DNA of 64,000 nucleotides from Sphingomonas chungangi (GCF_013778325.1 NZ_JACEIB010000025.1:186001-250000); one strand, 5' to 3'; shown: positions 1 to 13,103, numbered from the stretch's first letter. Numbers and translations: made by a program. The notes: generated by a model from the letters alone, not told the origin.

Positions 1-58
1 ACACCAGGACGAACGCCGGATTCCCCTGGCGCGCGTCGTCCTCGTCCAGATACGCCAT
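1..58 (-). CDS. Start of a partial gene, possibly a TonB-like energy transducer
   Basis: A reading frame starts with ATG at 58 on the minus strand and runs off the window edge after about 19 codons. Its first residues are MAYLDEDDARQGNPAFVLV. The start is preceded by a purine-rich AGGGGG at a workable spacing. The pattern (MAY, short charged segment, then the beginning of a hydrophobic stretch) resembles the N-terminus of sphingomonad TonB-family energy transducers, but 19 residues cannot prove it. The gene lies 65 bp downstream of maeB on the same strand. A 7-bp hairpin (103-119) without a clear T-run separates the two. Confidence 0.35.
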   Translation of the reverse strand, partial: MAYLDEDDARQGNPAFVLV

Positions 59-123
59 GACACCCCCTCACCGGCCGGCGGCGCGTCCGTCCCCACGGAT
101 ACGCCCGACCCTGTCGGGCAGCC

Positions 124-2370
124 TTAGCGCGCGATGCCCGCCGCGGCCAGAACCGCCAGCGTCATCAGGTCGCCGGCCGACGAGGTCATCGCCGCGATCT
201 GCACCGAATGCTCCATGTTGATCAGCATCGGCCCGATCATCCGCTCGCCGCCCAGCTCGCGCAGCAGCTTGGCCGAGATGTTGGCGGACTGCAGCCCCGG
301 CATCACCAGCACGTTGGCCGGGCCGGACAGGCGGCTGAACGGATAATTCTTCTTGTGCGCGGGATTGAGAGCGACGTCCGCCGCCATCTCGCCCTCATAT
401 TCGAATTCCACCCCACGCTTGTCGAGCTCGGCCACGGCCGCGCGGACATTGTCGAGCCACTTGCCCGGCGGATTGCCGAAGGTGGAGTAGGACAGGAACG
501 CCACGCGCGGCTCCTGCCCCATGCGGCGCGCCACCGCCGCAGTCTGTTGGGCGATGTCGGCGAGTTGCTCGGCACTGGGGCGCTCGTTGACCGTGGTGTC
601 GGCCAGGAACACCGAATGGTTGCGCCCCACCATCAGGTGGATGCCGAAGGGCGTGTGGCCGGGCGCCGAATCGACCACCCGCATCACCTCGATCAGCGAG
701 GAGCGGAACGGGCGAGTGACGCCGGTCACCATGACGTCGGCCTCGCCTAGTGCAACCAGCAGCGCGCCGAAGACATTGCGATCGCGATTGACCATCCGTT
801 CGACGTCGCGGCGCATGAAGCCCTTGCGCTTGAGCTTGTCGTACAGAATCTCCACCATCTTGGGGACGAGCGGCGAATGGCGGGCGTTGTGCAGCTCGAA
901 TCCCGCCGGATCGGCGCCGAGCTTCGCCAGCAGATCCTTGGTGTCGTCCACGCCGACCAGCACGGGAATACCGTAGCCGCCCTCCTTGAACGCGATCGCG
1001 GCGCGCAGCACCACCTCTTCCTCGCCCTCTGCGAACAGCACGCGCTTGGGGCGGGCCCGCGCCTGCTCGTAGGCCGAGGCCAGCACCGCCGTCGTCGGGT
1101 TGAGCCGCTCGCGCATGCGCTCGCGATAGGCGTCCATGTCCTCGATCGGCTTCTGCGCGACGCCGGTGTCCATCGCCGCCTGTGCGACGGCGGGCGGGAT
1201 CGTCTCGATCAGGCGCGGATCAAACGGTGCGGGAATGATGTAGTCCGGCCCGAACTTGTGGGCGACGCCATAGGCCGCCGCGACATCCTCGTGCACCTGC
1301 TGACGGGCGAGCGCGGCCAGCGCGTGCGCAGCGGCGAGCTTCATCTCCTCGTTGATCGTCGTCGCGCGAACGTCGAGCGCGCCGCGGAAGATGAAGGGGA
1401 AGCCCAGCACGTTGTTGACCTGGTTCGGATAGTCCGACCGGCCGGTGGCGATGATCGCGTCGGGCGCAGCGGCCAAAGCATCTTCCGGCAGGATCTCGGG
1501 GTCCGGATTGGCCATGGCGAAGATGATCGGCTTGGGCGCCATCGACTTCACCATCTCCCGGGTGAGCGCGCCCGCCACCGACAGGCCGTAGAAGACGTCC
1601 GCGCCCTTGATCGCCTCGGCCAGGGTGCGCGCGTCAGTCTTGGCGGCATGCGCGGACTTCCACTGGTTCATGCCCTCGGTGCGGCCTTCGTAGATCACGC
1701 CCTTGGAATCGCAGAGGATGACGTCGCGCACGCCCAGCGCCTTGGCGAGCTCCGTGCAGCTGATCGAGGCCGCGCCGGCGCCGTTGACGACGATCCGGAC
1801 GTCCTTGAGCTCGCGGCCCGTCAGGTAGCAGGCATTGATCAGGCCGGCGGCGGAAATGATCGCGGTGCCGTGCTGGTCGTCGTGGAAGACCGGGATGTTC
1901 ATCCGCTCGCGCAGGGTCTGCTCGATCACGAAGCATTCGGGAGCCTTGATGTCCTCCAGGTTGATGCCGCCGAAGCTCGGCTCCATCAGCTCGACCGCGT
2001 CGATGAAGCGATCGACATCCTCGGTCGCGAGCTCGAGATCTATCGAATCGACGTCGGCGAAGCGCTTGAACAGCACCGCCTTGCCTTCCATCACCGGCTT
2101 CGACGCCAAGGCGCCCAGATTGCCGAGGCCGAGAATCGCGGTACCGTTGGAGATGACGGCGACGAGATTGCCCTTGGCGGTATAGTCGTAGGCGGTGGAA
2201 GGATCGGCGGCGATCGCCTTCACCGGGATCGCGACGCCCGGCGAATAAGCGAGCGCGAGATCGCGCTGCGTGGCCATCGGCTTGGACGCGATGATCTCGA
2301 TCTTGCCGGGCCGACCGTGGCTATGAAAGTCCAGCGCCTCGCGCTCGGAAAACTGCAGCCGATCGGCCAT
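124..2370 (-). CDS. maeB: NADP-dependent malic enzyme with C-terminal phosphotransacetylase-like domain
   Basis: This 748-residue cytoplasmic enzyme decarboxylates malate to pyruvate with NAD(P) as acceptor. The first 430 residues or so form the malic enzyme part, with [11 protein letters not shown] near the start, the catalytic-region motif [10 protein letters not shown] and a Rossmann motif [10 protein letters not shown]. From about residue 440 ([16 protein letters not shown]) a phosphotransacetylase-like domain follows. In this hybrid class that domain is thought to be regulatory (acetyl-CoA sensing) rather than a working transferase. The start at 2370 (MADRLQF) was chosen because GGAGAAGAG sits just upstream. 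A longer frame to 2424 lacks this. The gene is divergent from mutS. Confidence 0.95.
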   Translation of the reverse strand: MADRLQFSEREALDFHSHGRPGKIEIIASKPMATQRDLALAYSPGVAIPVKAIAADPSTAYDYTAKGNLVAVISNGTAILGLGNLGALASKPVMEGKAVLFKRFADVDSIDLELATEDVDRFIDAVELMEPSFGGINLEDIKAPECFVIEQTLRERMNIPVFHDDQHGTAIISAAGLINACYLTGRELKDVRIVVNGAGAASISCTELAKALGVRDVILCDSKGVIYEGRTEGMNQWKSAHAAKTDARTLAEAIKGADVFYGLSVAGALTREMVKSMAPKPIIFAMANPDPEILPEDALAAAPDAIIATGRSDYPNQVNNVLGFPFIFRGALDVRATTINEEMKLAAAHALAALARQQVHEDVAAAYGVAHKFGPDYIIPAPFDPRLIETIPPAVAQAAMDTGVAQKPIEDMDAYRERMRERLNPTTAVLASAYEQARARPKRVLFAEGEEEVVLRAAIAFKEGGYGIPVLVGVDDTKDLLAKLGADPAGFELHNARHSPLVPKMVEILYDKLKRKGFMRRDVERMVNRDRNVFGALLVALGEADVMVTGVTRPFRSSLIEVMRVVDSAPGHTPFGIHLMVGRNHSVFLADTTVNERPSAEQLADIAQQTAAVARRMGQEPRVAFLSYSTFGNPPGKWLDNVRAAVAELDKRGVEFEYEGEMAADVALNPAHKKNYPFSRLSGPANVLVMPGLQSANISAKLLRELGGERMIGPMLINMEHSVQIAAMTSSAGDLMTLAVLAAAGIAR

Positions 2371-2449
2371 TCTCTTCTCCACAACTTTTGCGAGGCCCAT
2401 GGGGCATGACGGTGGCGGGAGCAAGACAAAGCCGGTAGCAGAACAAGCG

Positions 2450-5062
<2,613 letters not shown>

Positions 5063-5077
5063 CGGCGGCTGCGCTAC

Positions 5078-7846
5078 ATGGGTGGCATGCCGACTGCCCG
5101 CCTAGACAGCCTGCCCAACCGCCGCGCGATCATCGATCGGCGACGGCTTGCCGACCAGCTGGCGGAACTTCCCGACGAAGCCGCTGCGCTCAAGCGCGAG
5201 GCGACGGTGCTGCTCAAGCAGGCGCTGGAAGCGGGCCGCGCCGAGATCGGCGGCCGCCTTGCCGAACATCCCGCACGCGGGCACGAGATCGCCGCGAGCT
5301 ATGCGTTTCTGACCGACCAGATTCTCCGCCTCGTCTTCGATCTCGCCACCGAGCGGCTGATCCCGCGCACCAACCGCACCGCCGGCGAGCGGCTGACGCT
5401 GATGGCGGTCGGCGGCTACGGACGCGCCGAGATGGCGCTCTACTCGGACGTCGACATCGCATTCCTGACGCCATGGAAGCAGACCGCCTGGGCCGAGCGG
5501 GTCATCGAGACGATCCTCTACATGCTGTGGGATCTCGGCCTGAAGGTCGGTCACAGCAGCCGCTCGGTGGACGAGATGGTGCGCATGGCCAAGAGCGACC
5601 TCACCATCCGCACCGCCTTGCTGGAGGGTCGCTTCATCTGGGGCGACGAGGCGCTTTATGATGACGCGGCGCGTCGCTTCGAGATCGATGTGCGCCATGG
5701 CACGGAGCGCGCCTTCGTTACCGAGAAGCTCGCCGAGCGCGACGAGCGGCACCGGCGGATGGGCGACAGCCGCTACGTCGTCGAGCCGAACGTCAAGGAA
5801 GGCAAGGGCGGCCTGCGCGACCTCCACACCCTGTTCTGGATCGGCAAGTATGTGCTCAACGTGCGGTCGGTGCCCGAACTGGTCGATGCCGGGCTGCTGA
5901 CGACGGGCGAACTGAAGCAGTTCCAGCGCGCCGAGAATTTCCTGTGGGCGGTGCGCTGCCACATGCACGTCATCGCCAACCGCGCCGAGGACCGGCTGAC
6001 CTTCGACCTGCAGCGCGATGTCGCGGCGCGGATGCGCTACAACGAGCGCCCCGGCCGGTCGCCGGTCGAGCGCTTCATGCAGCATTATTTCCTCACCGCG
6101 AAGATGGTGGGATCATTGACCGGCGTGTTCCTCGCGCATCTCGACGAGACGTTCGCGCAGAAGGGCCGCCGCTTCGGTATGCCGTCGCTGGGCGTGCGCC
6201 GGAAGCCTCGCAATCTCGACGGCTTCGTGATCGATCGCGGCCGGCTCTCGACGCCCGAAGACGGCTTCTTCGCTGAAGATCCGGTACGGCTGATCGAGAT
6301 ATTCACGCTAGCCGACCGGCACGGGATGGAGATCCACCCGCAAACCATGCGCCAGGCCTCACGCGACGCCAAGCTGGTCGACGGTGTACGCAGCGATCCC
6401 CGCGCGAATGCCCTGTTTTTGGAGGTGCTGACCTCCCCGCGCACCCCGGGAATGGTGCTGCGCTGGATGAACGAGGCGGGCGTGTTCGGCCGGTTCATGC
6501 CGGACTTCGGCCGGGTCGTCGCACAGATGCAGTTCGACATGTACCACCATTTCACGGTGGACGAGCATACCATCCATGCGATCGACCTGCTCAGCCGCAT
6601 CGAGCATGGCGATCTCGCCACCGATCATCCGCTGGTCCACAAACTGATGGGTCAGATCGTGATGCGCCGGGCGCTCTACGTCGCGGTGCTGCTCCACGAC
6701 ATCGCCAAGGGGCGAGGCGGCGATCATTCGGAACTGGGCGCGGAGGTGGCGCACAAGATCTGCCCGCGGCTCGGCCTCACCCCCGCCGAAACCGAGATGG
6801 TGGCGTGGCTCGTGCGCTATCACCTGCTGATGTCGCACACCGCCTTCAAGCGCGACCTCGCCGACTTCAAGACGATCCTCGATTTCGCGGAGGTGGTGCA
6901 ATCGCCCGAGCGCCTGCGCCTGCTGCTGTCGCTGACGGTGGTGGACATCCGCGCGGTTGGGCCGGGCGTATGGAACGGCTGGAAACGCCAGCTGCTCGGC
7001 GACCTCTACCATGCCGCCGAGGAGGTGCTGCGGCGCGGCCACAAGCAGAAGGGCCGGATGGAGCGGATCGAGGAAAAGCAGGAAAACCTCGCTGTTGGGC
7101 TCGGCTGGGATGCCGAACGCTTCTCCGCTTATGCCAGGCGCATGCCGGACAGCTATTGGGTCGGCGAGGGCTCCGATACGCTGCTCGCCAACGCCCGTGC
7201 GATCGCCGATGCGGACGCGGCGGGCAAATCGCTGCTGATTTCCACCAGCCCGGACGAGGACCGCGAAGCAACGCTGGTGACGGTCTATGCCGCCGACCAT
7301 CCCGGTCTCTTCTACCGCATCGCCGGCGCCATCCACGTCGCCGGCGGCAATATCATCGATGCGCGCATCCACACCACGCGCGACGGCATGGGCATCGACA
7401 ATTTCCTGGTGCAGGATCCGTTCGGCCGCCCGTTCGACGATCCCGATCGCCTCACCCGCCTGCGCATCGCCATCGAGGACGCGCTCGCCAACCGCAACAG
7501 GCTGGCCGATCGCCTGGCCGCCAAGCCGGCGCCCCGGACGCGGGCCGACGCGTTCGACATCGAACCCAATGTATTGATCGACAACAAGGCCTCCAACCGC
7601 TTCACCGTGATCGAGGTGAACGCGCGCGACCGGCCGGCCTTGCTCCACGCGCTGGCGCATGCGCTGTTCCAGTCCAAGGTGACGATCCATTCGAGCCACG
7701 TCGCCACCTATGGCGAGCGTGCCGTCGACACCTTCTATCTCACCGACCTGACCGGTGATAAGCTGACGGCGGCGCAACGACTGAAGGCGCTCGAGCGGAG
7801 GCTGCTGGCGGCGGCGGCCGGGGAGCAGCTCGAAGAGGCCGCCTGA
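5078..7846 (+). CDS. glnD: Bifunctional uridylyltransferase/uridylyl-removing enzyme GlnD
   Basis: GlnD senses glutamine and adds UMP to, or removes it from, PII proteins, so it sets the nitrogen status signal. The 922-residue protein has the full domain order. The nucleotidyltransferase has GGYGRAEM at 112-119 and metal-binding D124/D126. The HD hydrolase domain has LLHDIAKGRGGDHS near residue 540. Two ACT domains near 730 and 840 begin with VTVYAADHPGLFYRIAGA and VIEVNARDRPALLHALA. Start at 5078 is used; an in-frame ATG at 5087 (MPTARLD) is equally possible. It follows mutS closely, and a small VOC gene comes 14 bp later. Confidence 0.96.
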   Translation: MGGMPTARLDSLPNRRAIIDRRRLADQLAELPDEAAALKREATVLLKQALEAGRAEIGGRLAEHPARGHEIAASYAFLTDQILRLVFDLATERLIPRTNRTAGERLTLMAVGGYGRAEMALYSDVDIAFLTPWKQTAWAERVIETILYMLWDLGLKVGHSSRSVDEMVRMAKSDLTIRTALLEGRFIWGDEALYDDAARRFEIDVRHGTERAFVTEKLAERDERHRRMGDSRYVVEPNVKEGKGGLRDLHTLFWIGKYVLNVRSVPELVDAGLLTTGELKQFQRAENFLWAVRCHMHVIANRAEDRLTFDLQRDVAARMRYNERPGRSPVERFMQHYFLTAKMVGSLTGVFLAHLDETFAQKGRRFGMPSLGVRRKPRNLDGFVIDRGRLSTPEDGFFAEDPVRLIEIFTLADRHGMEIHPQTMRQASRDAKLVDGVRSDPRANALFLEVLTSPRTPGMVLRWMNEAGVFGRFMPDFGRVVAQMQFDMYHHFTVDEHTIHAIDLLSRIEHGDLATDHPLVHKLMGQIVMRRALYVAVLLHDIAKGRGGDHSELGAEVAHKICPRLGLTPAETEMVAWLVRYHLLMSHTAFKRDLADFKTILDFAEVVQSPERLRLLLSLTVVDIRAVGPGVWNGWKRQLLGDLYHAAEEVLRRGHKQKGRMERIEEKQENLAVGLGWDAERFSAYARRMPDSYWVGEGSDTLLANARAIADADAAGKSLLISTSPDEDREATLVTVYAADHPGLFYRIAGAIHVAGGNIIDARIHTTRDGMGIDNFLVQDPFGRPFDDPDRLTRLRIAIEDALANRNRLADRLAAKPAPRTRADAFDIEPNVLIDNKASNRFTVIEVNARDRPALLHALAHALFQSKVTIHSSHVATYGERAVDTFYLTDLTGDKLTAAQRLKALERRLLAAAAGEQLEEAA

Positions 7847-7860
7847 AACAGGAGGCGCAT

Positions 7861-8205
7861 ATGGCAGTGACGGGAATCGGTGGGCTCTTCTTCCGCAGTC
7901 GCGATCCGGAGACGCGCGCGGCCTGGTACAAGCAACATCTCGACATCGATGCGGGGAGCAGTTCGGTCTGGAATCAGGAGGCGGGGATGACTGTCTTCGC
8001 GCCGTTCAAGCACGACACCGATTATTTCCCGGCAGATCAGAGCTTCATGCTGAACCTGCGCGTCGCCGAACTGGATGCGCTGGCGGCGAAGCTGGAGAGC
8101 GAAGGTATCGCTGTCGAACGCAGAGCCGAATGGGAAACCGAATATGGCCGCTTCGCCCGCATCGTCGATCCCGAGGGATTGCCGATCGAATTGTGGGAAG
8201 CGTGA
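7861..8205 (+). CDS. VOC-family (glyoxalase/bleomycin resistance-like) protein
   Basis: This 114-residue protein is a single vicinal-oxygen-chelate module, with the typical beginning GIGGLFFRSRDPETRAAWY and the typical end RFARIVDPEGLPIELWE, whose Glu is a usual metal ligand. Members are dioxygenases, isomerases or binding proteins that work as dimers. The substrate here cannot be told. The start has a strong ribosome-binding site (AGGAGG). It lies 14 bp after glnD and overlaps the next gene by four bases (GTGA), so it looks like part of a mutS-glnD-VOC-membrane protein transcript. Confidence 0.85.
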   Translation: MAVTGIGGLFFRSRDPETRAAWYKQHLDIDAGSSSVWNQEAGMTVFAPFKHDTDYFPADQSFMLNLRVAELDALAAKLESEGIAVERRAEWETEYGRFARIVDPEGLPIELWEA

Positions 8206-8837
8206 CGGCGAATCGCGCCTGGCACCTGCTGGTCGCGATCCTCGCGGCCATTGGGCTGGGGATCGAATATGACGTGACGGTCGGTGGCCATCCCGGCCAG
8301 CTGGCCGGCCGCACGATCGTCTTCCTGAGCTTCTTCACCATCCTCACCAACGCGCTGGCGATGACGGCGAGCATCGGCGCGGCTATCGGCGAAGGGCGTT
8401 TGCATCGCTGGGCGGCCAGCCCGGGCACATCGACCGCGATCTCGGTCCACATCACGGTGGTGGCGGTGATCTTCCAGCTGCTACTGGCGGGCCTGATCCA
8501 CCTTACCGCCATCGGTTGGTGGGGCAATATGCTGGTTCACCAGCTCGTGCCAGGCTTGTGGCTGGTCGGCTGGATCGCCTTCGCGCCGCATGGTGGAATT
8601 GATCGCCTCGCGCCGCTGCGCTGGCTGATCTATCCGCTGGCCTATACGGCCTGGGTTCTGATCCACGGCGCGATCACGGGATGGTACCCGTACCCGTTCA
8701 TGGATGTCGGCAAATATGGCGCCCGCCCGACGGCGCAGAAGATGGCGGTGATCGCCCTGTTCTTCGCCGGGCTTGGCTATGCCTATCGGTGGATCGACGG
8801 GCGCCTGGCCATAATCAGGCAAAATCGTTCGCGCTGA
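8202..8837 (+). CDS. Pr6Pr family (FAR-17a/AIG1-like) integral membrane protein
   Basis: A 211-residue protein with about six hydrophobic helices (for example HLLVAILAAIGLGIEY, IVFLSFFTILTNALAMTA, and a terminal VIALFFAGLGYAYRW). The FFTxxTN element and the late HGAITGWYPYPFMDV segment match the Pr6Pr family of six-helix membrane proteins, distantly related to AIG1/ADTRP hydrolases. The bacterial function is unknown. The GTG start at 8202 overlaps the preceding stop as GTGA and has GGGAAG upstream. A longer frame from 8130 runs antisense to nothing useful and lies inside the VOC gene, so it is rejected. An inverted repeat overlaps its stop codon. Confidence 0.8.
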   Translation: MTANRAWHLLVAILAAIGLGIEYDVTVGGHPGQLAGRTIVFLSFFTILTNALAMTASIGAAIGEGRLHRWAASPGTSTAISVHITVVAVIFQLLLAGLIHLTAIGWWGNMLVHQLVPGLWLVGWIAFAPHGGIDRLAPLRWLIYPLAYTAWVLIHGAITGWYPYPFMDVGKYGARPTAQKMAVIALFFAGLGYAYRWIDGRLAIIRQNRSR

Positions 8838-8911
8838 GCTCGTCGAAGCGCTGCCCTTCTTCCTTCAGCAGCGAAAGGAAGGACAAGGGTTCGACAGGCT
8901 CAGCCGAACGG
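8826..8911. repeat. Sphingomonad-type inverted repeat (copy 1), possible bidirectional terminator
   Basis: The left arm CGTTCGCGCTGAGCTCGTCG (from 8826) pairs with the right arm TTCGACAGGCTCAGCCGAACG ending at 8911. An inner pair CCCTTCTTCCTT/AAGGAAGGACAAGGG extends the hairpin. It lies between the convergent Pr6Pr gene and infC and includes the Pr6Pr stop codon. It belongs to the same family as the elements at 20249, 21434, 27506 and 29880. Confidence 0.7.
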
Positions 8912-8925
8912 ATTTCTAGTCGGCC

Positions 8926-9477
8926 TTATTTCGGCGCGATCACCATCAGCATCTGACGGCCTTCCATGCGCGGAAACTGCTCGACCTTGGCGATCTCCGC
9001 CACGTCGGCCTGGACGCGCTGGAGCACCTGCATGCCGAGCTGCCCGTGGGCGAGCTCGCGGCCGCGGAAGCGGAGCGTGCACTTCACCTTGTCGCCCTCT
9101 TCGATGAACTCGAAGATCTTCTTCATCTTGGTCTGATAATCGTGGTCGTCGATGTTCGGACGCATCTTGATCTCCTTGATCTCCTGCGTCTTCTGCGACT
9201 TCCGGGCGAGATTGGCCTTCTTCTGCGCCTCGTACTTGAACTTGCCGACATCGAGGAACTTGCAGACGGGCGGATCGGCGTTGGGCGACACCTCGACGAG
9301 ATTCAGCCCCAGCTCGTTGGCCTGCTCCATCGCCTCGCGCGTGTACATCACGCCGAGATTCTCGCCCGCCTCATCGATCACGCGGACCTTGGGGACGTTG
9401 ATGAACTCGTCGAAACGCGGGCCATTGAGGGGCATCGGGGGCGCGCCGAGCGGGCGGCGCATAATCGGGGGTCGTAT
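8926..9477 (-). CDS. infC: Translation initiation factor IF-3, with probable AUA start codon
   Basis: IF-3 binds the 30S subunit, prevents premature 50S joining and checks the start codon. The protein shows the N-domain (GPRFDEFI, then [14 protein letters not shown]), the lysine-rich linker ([16 protein letters not shown]), and the C-domain ([30 protein letters not shown]). The frame is open back to 9561, but the only good ribosome-binding site (AGGAG, 9490-9486) is 8 nt before an ATA codon at 9477. ATT (9465) and ATG (9462) codons follow in frame at 20 and 23 nt, too far away. A non-AUG start is characteristic of infC and allows self-repression by IF-3. With ATA the protein has 183 residues; with ATG, 178. 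Confidence 0.93.
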   Translation of the reverse strand: MRPPIMRRPLGAPPMPLNGPRFDEFINVPKVRVIDEAGENLGVMYTREAMEQANELGLNLVEVSPNADPPVCKFLDVGKFKYEAQKKANLARKSQKTQEIKEIKMRPNIDDHDYQTKMKKIFEFIEEGDKVKCTLRFRGRELAHGQLGMQVLQRVQADVAEIAKVEQFPRMEGRQMLMVIAPK

Positions 9478-9531
9478 AGCGGCTTCTCCTGTTGTCGCCT
9501 GAATTGCGCGCATATAGTGATTTCGTGAACA

Positions 9532-9569
9532 AAACGGAAGATGCGGGGCGGCCACAGCCACCCCGCATT
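9532..9569 (-). terminator. Intrinsic terminator downstream of thrS
   Basis: On the minus strand an 11-bp stem (ATGCGGGGTGG / CCGCCCCGCAT, one G:T-type imperfection, six-base loop) is followed by CTTCCGTTTTGTT. It begins 17 bp after the thrS stop codon and lies before the infC start, so it probably separates thrS from infC transcription. Confidence 0.6.
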
Positions 9570-9585
9570 CCGGTGAGTTAAACGC

Positions 9586-11595
9586 TCAACCGCGAAGATC
9601 GGGCGCGAGCGCTTCCGCCTTCAGCCGCTCGACCAGTGCATCCAGCGCAATCACCTCCTGCCGCGCGTCGGTGCCGAGCGGGCGGACCGCGACGGTGCGC
9701 TCGTCGGCCTCGCGCTTGCCCAGAACCAGCAGGTACGGGACTTTCGCAAGGGAATGCTCGCGCACCTTGTAGTTGATCTTCTCGTTGCGCAGATCGGTCT
9801 CGACGCGGATGCCCGCCGCCGCGAGCTTGGCCGCGACCTCCTCCGCATAGCCGTCGGCATCCGACACGATCGTCGCCACCACCGCCTGCACCGGCGCCAG
9901 CCAGAGCGGGAACTTGCCGGCAAAATGCTCGATCAGGATGCCGATGAAGCGCTCGTAGGAGCCGAGGATCGCGCGGTGGAGCATGATCGGGCGATGCCGC
10001 TCGCCATCCTCCGCCACGTAGCTCGCATCGAGTCGCTCGGGCAGTACCGTATCGGTCTGGATCGTACCGACCTGCCAGGTACGGCCGATCGCGTCGGTCA
10101 GGTGGAACTCCAGCTTCGGCGCGTAGAAGGCGCCTTCGCCCGGCAGTTCCTCCCAGCCCCATTCGGGCGTGTTGCGGCCCGTCGCCGCCACAGCATCGCG
10201 CATCGACTGTTCGGACCAGTCCCACATTGCGTCGCTGCCGAAGCGCTTCTCCGGGCGGAGTGCCAGCTTGATCGCGTAATCGGGGAAGCCGAGATCCTTG
10301 TAGATCGTGTCGAGCAGGTCACAAAATCGGCTGACCTCGTCGACGATCTGGTCCTCGCGGCAGAAGATGTGGGCGTCGTCCTGCGTGAACTGGCGCACGC
10401 GCATCAGCCCGTGCAGCGCGCCGTGCGGCTCGTTGCGGTGGCAGCAGCCCATCTCGGCGAGGCGCAGCGGCAAGTCGCGGTAGGACTTGATGCCCTGCCG
10501 GAAGATCAGCACGTGCGCCGGGCAGTTCATCGGCTTGAGCGCCATCCACTGCGCCTCGTTCGAAACGACCGGGCCCTCGTCCTCGGTATTCGGCACCTCG
10601 TCGGGGATGACGAACATATTCTCGCGATACTTGCCCCAGTGGCCGGATTGCTCCCACTGGCGCGCGTCCATGATCTGCGGGGTCTTCACCTCCTGATAGC
10701 CCGCCGCGTCGAGCCGGCGGCGCATATAGGCCTCCAGCACGCGCCAGATGATATAGCCCTTGGGGTGCCAGAACACGCTGCCATGCGCCTCGGCCTGGAG
10801 GTGGAACAGGTCCATCTCCTGACCCAGCTTGCGATGGTCGCGCTTGGCGGCCTCCTCGAGGCGCGTGAGGTGCGCGTCGAGCTGCTTCTTGTTCAACCAC
10901 CCGGTGCCGTAGATGCGCGAGAGCATCGCGTTCTTCTGGTCGCCACGCCAATAGGCGCCGGACACGCGCGTCAGCTTGAAGGCGCTCGGATCCAGCTTGC
11001 CGGTGGAGGCGAGATGCGGCCCCCGGCACATGTCGAGCCAGGCATCTTCGCCCTTGCCGGCGCGATACACCGTCAGTTCCTCGCCTTCGGGCAGCTCGGC
11101 GGCCCATTCGGCCTTGAACGTCTCGCCGTCGCGCTGCCAGCGCGCGATCAGGTCGGCGCGGCTCCACACTTCGCGGATCAGCGGCTCGTCCTTGGCGATG
11201 ATCCTGCGCATCGCCTCCTCGATCGCGGGCAGGTCCTCCTCGGTGAACGCGCGGTCCCTGGGCGCGAAATCGTAGTAGAAACCATCGTCGGTGGACGGGC
11301 CGAAGGTGATCTGCGTGCCGGGGAAGAGCTGCTGCACCGCCTCGGCCAGCACGTGGGCATAGTCGTGCCGGACGAGTTCGAGCGCGTCCGCCTCGTCCTT
11401 CGCCGTCACCAGCGCAAGGTGCGTGTCCGCCTCCAGCGGGCGCATGATGTCGCGCAGCTCGCCGTCGACCTTCGCTGCGATCGCCGCCTTGGCGAGCCCC
11501 GGCCCGATCGCCGCCGCGATGTCCGCCGGGGTAGTCCCCGGGGCTACCTCGCGGACGGAACCGTCGGGCAGCGTGATCTTGAGCATCGCGGACAT
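9586..11595 (-). CDS. thrS: Threonyl-tRNA synthetase
   Basis: ThrRS charges tRNA-Thr with threonine. The 669-residue protein has the whole family architecture: an N-terminal TGS domain ([14 protein letters not shown]), the editing domain with [16 protein letters not shown], the class II catalytic core with [10 protein letters not shown] and [17 protein letters not shown] (motif 2) and motif 3 [18 protein letters not shown], and the C-terminal anticodon-binding domain ([13 protein letters not shown]). The start at 11595 gives MSAMLK; the ATG at 11586 is an alternative. infC lies downstream on the same strand, a widespread thrS-infC neighbourhood, with a terminator hairpin between them. Confidence 0.97.
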   Translation of the reverse strand: MSAMLKITLPDGSVREVAPGTTPADIAAAIGPGLAKAAIAAKVDGELRDIMRPLEADTHLALVTAKDEADALELVRHDYAHVLAEAVQQLFPGTQITFGPSTDDGFYYDFAPRDRAFTEEDLPAIEEAMRRIIAKDEPLIREVWSRADLIARWQRDGETFKAEWAAELPEGEELTVYRAGKGEDAWLDMCRGPHLASTGKLDPSAFKLTRVSGAYWRGDQKNAMLSRIYGTGWLNKKQLDAHLTRLEEAAKRDHRKLGQEMDLFHLQAEAHGSVFWHPKGYIIWRVLEAYMRRRLDAAGYQEVKTPQIMDARQWEQSGHWGKYRENMFVIPDEVPNTEDEGPVVSNEAQWMALKPMNCPAHVLIFRQGIKSYRDLPLRLAEMGCCHRNEPHGALHGLMRVRQFTQDDAHIFCREDQIVDEVSRFCDLLDTIYKDLGFPDYAIKLALRPEKRFGSDAMWDWSEQSMRDAVAATGRNTPEWGWEELPGEGAFYAPKLEFHLTDAIGRTWQVGTIQTDTVLPERLDASYVAEDGERHRPIMLHRAILGSYERFIGILIEHFAGKFPLWLAPVQAVVATIVSDADGYAEEVAAKLAAAGIRVETDLRNEKINYKVREHSLAKVPYLLVLGKREADERTVAVRPLGTDARQEVIALDALVERLKAEALAPDLRG

Positions 11596-11667
11596 GGAAA
11601 GGCTTAATCCCGTTAAACGTGAGAATGCCCGCCTATGTACGGTTCAATGCCCCCCACGCAACCCGCG

Positions 11668-12975
11668 TCAGGCGACCGCCACCACGCCCGCGAACAGGAA
11701 ATGCCCGGCCGCGTCGAAATCGTAGCCGACGATGATCGAGGCGCCCGGCGCGCAGGCGCGGCAGGTTGCGGTCGGCGTCGTAACCAGCACGCGCAGGTTG
11801 CCGGCCGGCGTCTTGTCGAAGGAGATGGTGCCGGGCGGCACCGGGAAGGCGTTCGGATTGTCGGCCATCGCCGCCTTGTAGTCGGCACGGAGCTTGTCAC
11901 CTGCGGTCAGCTGGTAGGCATCGGCGTCGATCGGATCGCCCGCCACCGGCGCCAGCCAGGTCCCACTGTTGGTGTTGGCGCGAAATGGATAGGTTACGGT
12001 CGCGATGCCGACGCGCCCCGCTTGCCTCCAGCCCGATACGTAGCCGGGGCTGTCGGCCGCGATCAGCTTCTGGGTGAATGCGATCGAGGCGGCCGAGGCG
12101 CCGCCCTTCCTCATCAGATCGACCAGGCAAGCATCGATCAGCTTCGCGTCGCCTTTGCGGCATGTGTCCACGCCCTGCCCCGACCACACAGAATCAGGGC
12201 CCAAGGCCGCCGTCAGCTTTTCCGGCGCCCGGCCGATCGGCGGCGCGTAGGTGAAGCCGACATATTTCTCGGCGCCCAGCAGGATGCCGTTGTGCGTGAC
12301 GGTCAGCCCCGCCGCCTCGCCGCCGCGCGGGCGCTGAACGTAATAGACGTAGCCCGCATTGGCGAAGCGGAAGCCGGGCCGATCGCCCACCACCTCGGAT
12401 CCGCCGAGGAGCTTCAGCGTCGGCTTGCTGGTGCGCTGCACGCCGTCGGGCTGGATCGCGGGGCCGCGCTTGCGGAAGGAGAAGGCCTGATAGACGAGGC
12501 CCTGCGGCGTCTCCGTCACCACCACGGTGCGCCGCGAATCGAGCCCGATGAAGCGCGTGTGCGCCAGGAAGCGGCAATCGAGCTGCCTGTCGTCCAGCTT
12601 CACGCTGGTGACGGTGGGCACCGTCGCGCCGTCATCTTCGATCATGCCGGGATTGACGGCGTGGACGTTGCCCACTTCCTTGCCGCCCTGCGACAGCGAC
12701 CAGTAAATCTGTCCCGCACCGGGATCGGGATTGCCCACCTGATAGCTCTGCGTGTCGAAGCGGCCGGTGCGCCGATCGAGCAATGTGATCACGCTCGCTC
12801 CCTTGTCCGCCTTGCCTGCGAACAGCGCGTACGGGCTGCTCAGAGCATCGCAGACGAACCAGCCGTCGCGCGCCGGCGCCGCGTTGATCCGCGTGATGCT
12901 GTCGTCGGGCGAGGCAGCGGCGACGGACGGAGCGGAAAGCAACAGGCCAAGCAGCGCAAAGGCGGCACGTTTCAT
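11668..12975 (-). CDS. Secreted protein of unknown function (435 aa)
   Basis: I do not recognise this protein. It begins with a clear signal peptide (MKRAAFALLGLLLSAPSVAAA), so it should be periplasmic or exported. The mature part is rich in beta-type segments and has cysteines that could pair (DGWFVCDAL, RQLDCRFL, GVDTCRKGDAKLIDACL, ATCRACAP). The start at 12975 is preceded by GGGGGA, and the longer frame to 13020 has no such site. It stands alone between thrS and a divergent symporter gene, with 72 bp to thrS. No catalytic motif is visible. Confidence 0.75.
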   Translation of the reverse strand: MKRAAFALLGLLLSAPSVAAASPDDSITRINAAPARDGWFVCDALSSPYALFAGKADKGASVITLLDRRTGRFDTQSYQVGNPDPGAGQIYWSLSQGGKEVGNVHAVNPGMIEDDGATVPTVTSVKLDDRQLDCRFLAHTRFIGLDSRRTVVVTETPQGLVYQAFSFRKRGPAIQPDGVQRTSKPTLKLLGGSEVVGDRPGFRFANAGYVYYVQRPRGGEAAGLTVTHNGILLGAEKYVGFTYAPPIGRAPEKLTAALGPDSVWSGQGVDTCRKGDAKLIDACLVDLMRKGGASAASIAFTQKLIAADSPGYVSGWRQAGRVGIATVTYPFRANTNSGTWLAPVAGDPIDADAYQLTAGDKLRADYKAAMADNPNAFPVPPGTISFDKTPAGNLRVLVTTPTATCRACAPGASIIVGYDFDAAGHFLFAGVVAVA

Positions 12976-13103
12976 AGGCGTTTTCCCCCGGGACAGGTCG
13001 TAACACGACTGGACGCGCAATGCGGATCGGCGGTTTCGGTTCCACGGCTTGACCGCGCGAGCTGCCTCCCCTCTTGTGCGCGTCCATCCTTAACGGAGCA
13101 TGT

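Noticed and set aside
103-119. 7-bp hairpin between maeB and the next gene
   Set aside because: No T-run follows on the minus strand, so I do not call it a terminator.
9754-11607. 617-codon plus-strand open frame antisense to thrS
   Set aside because: The thrS reading is unambiguous, and the plus-strand product is a low-complexity Arg/His/Leu chain without any domain.
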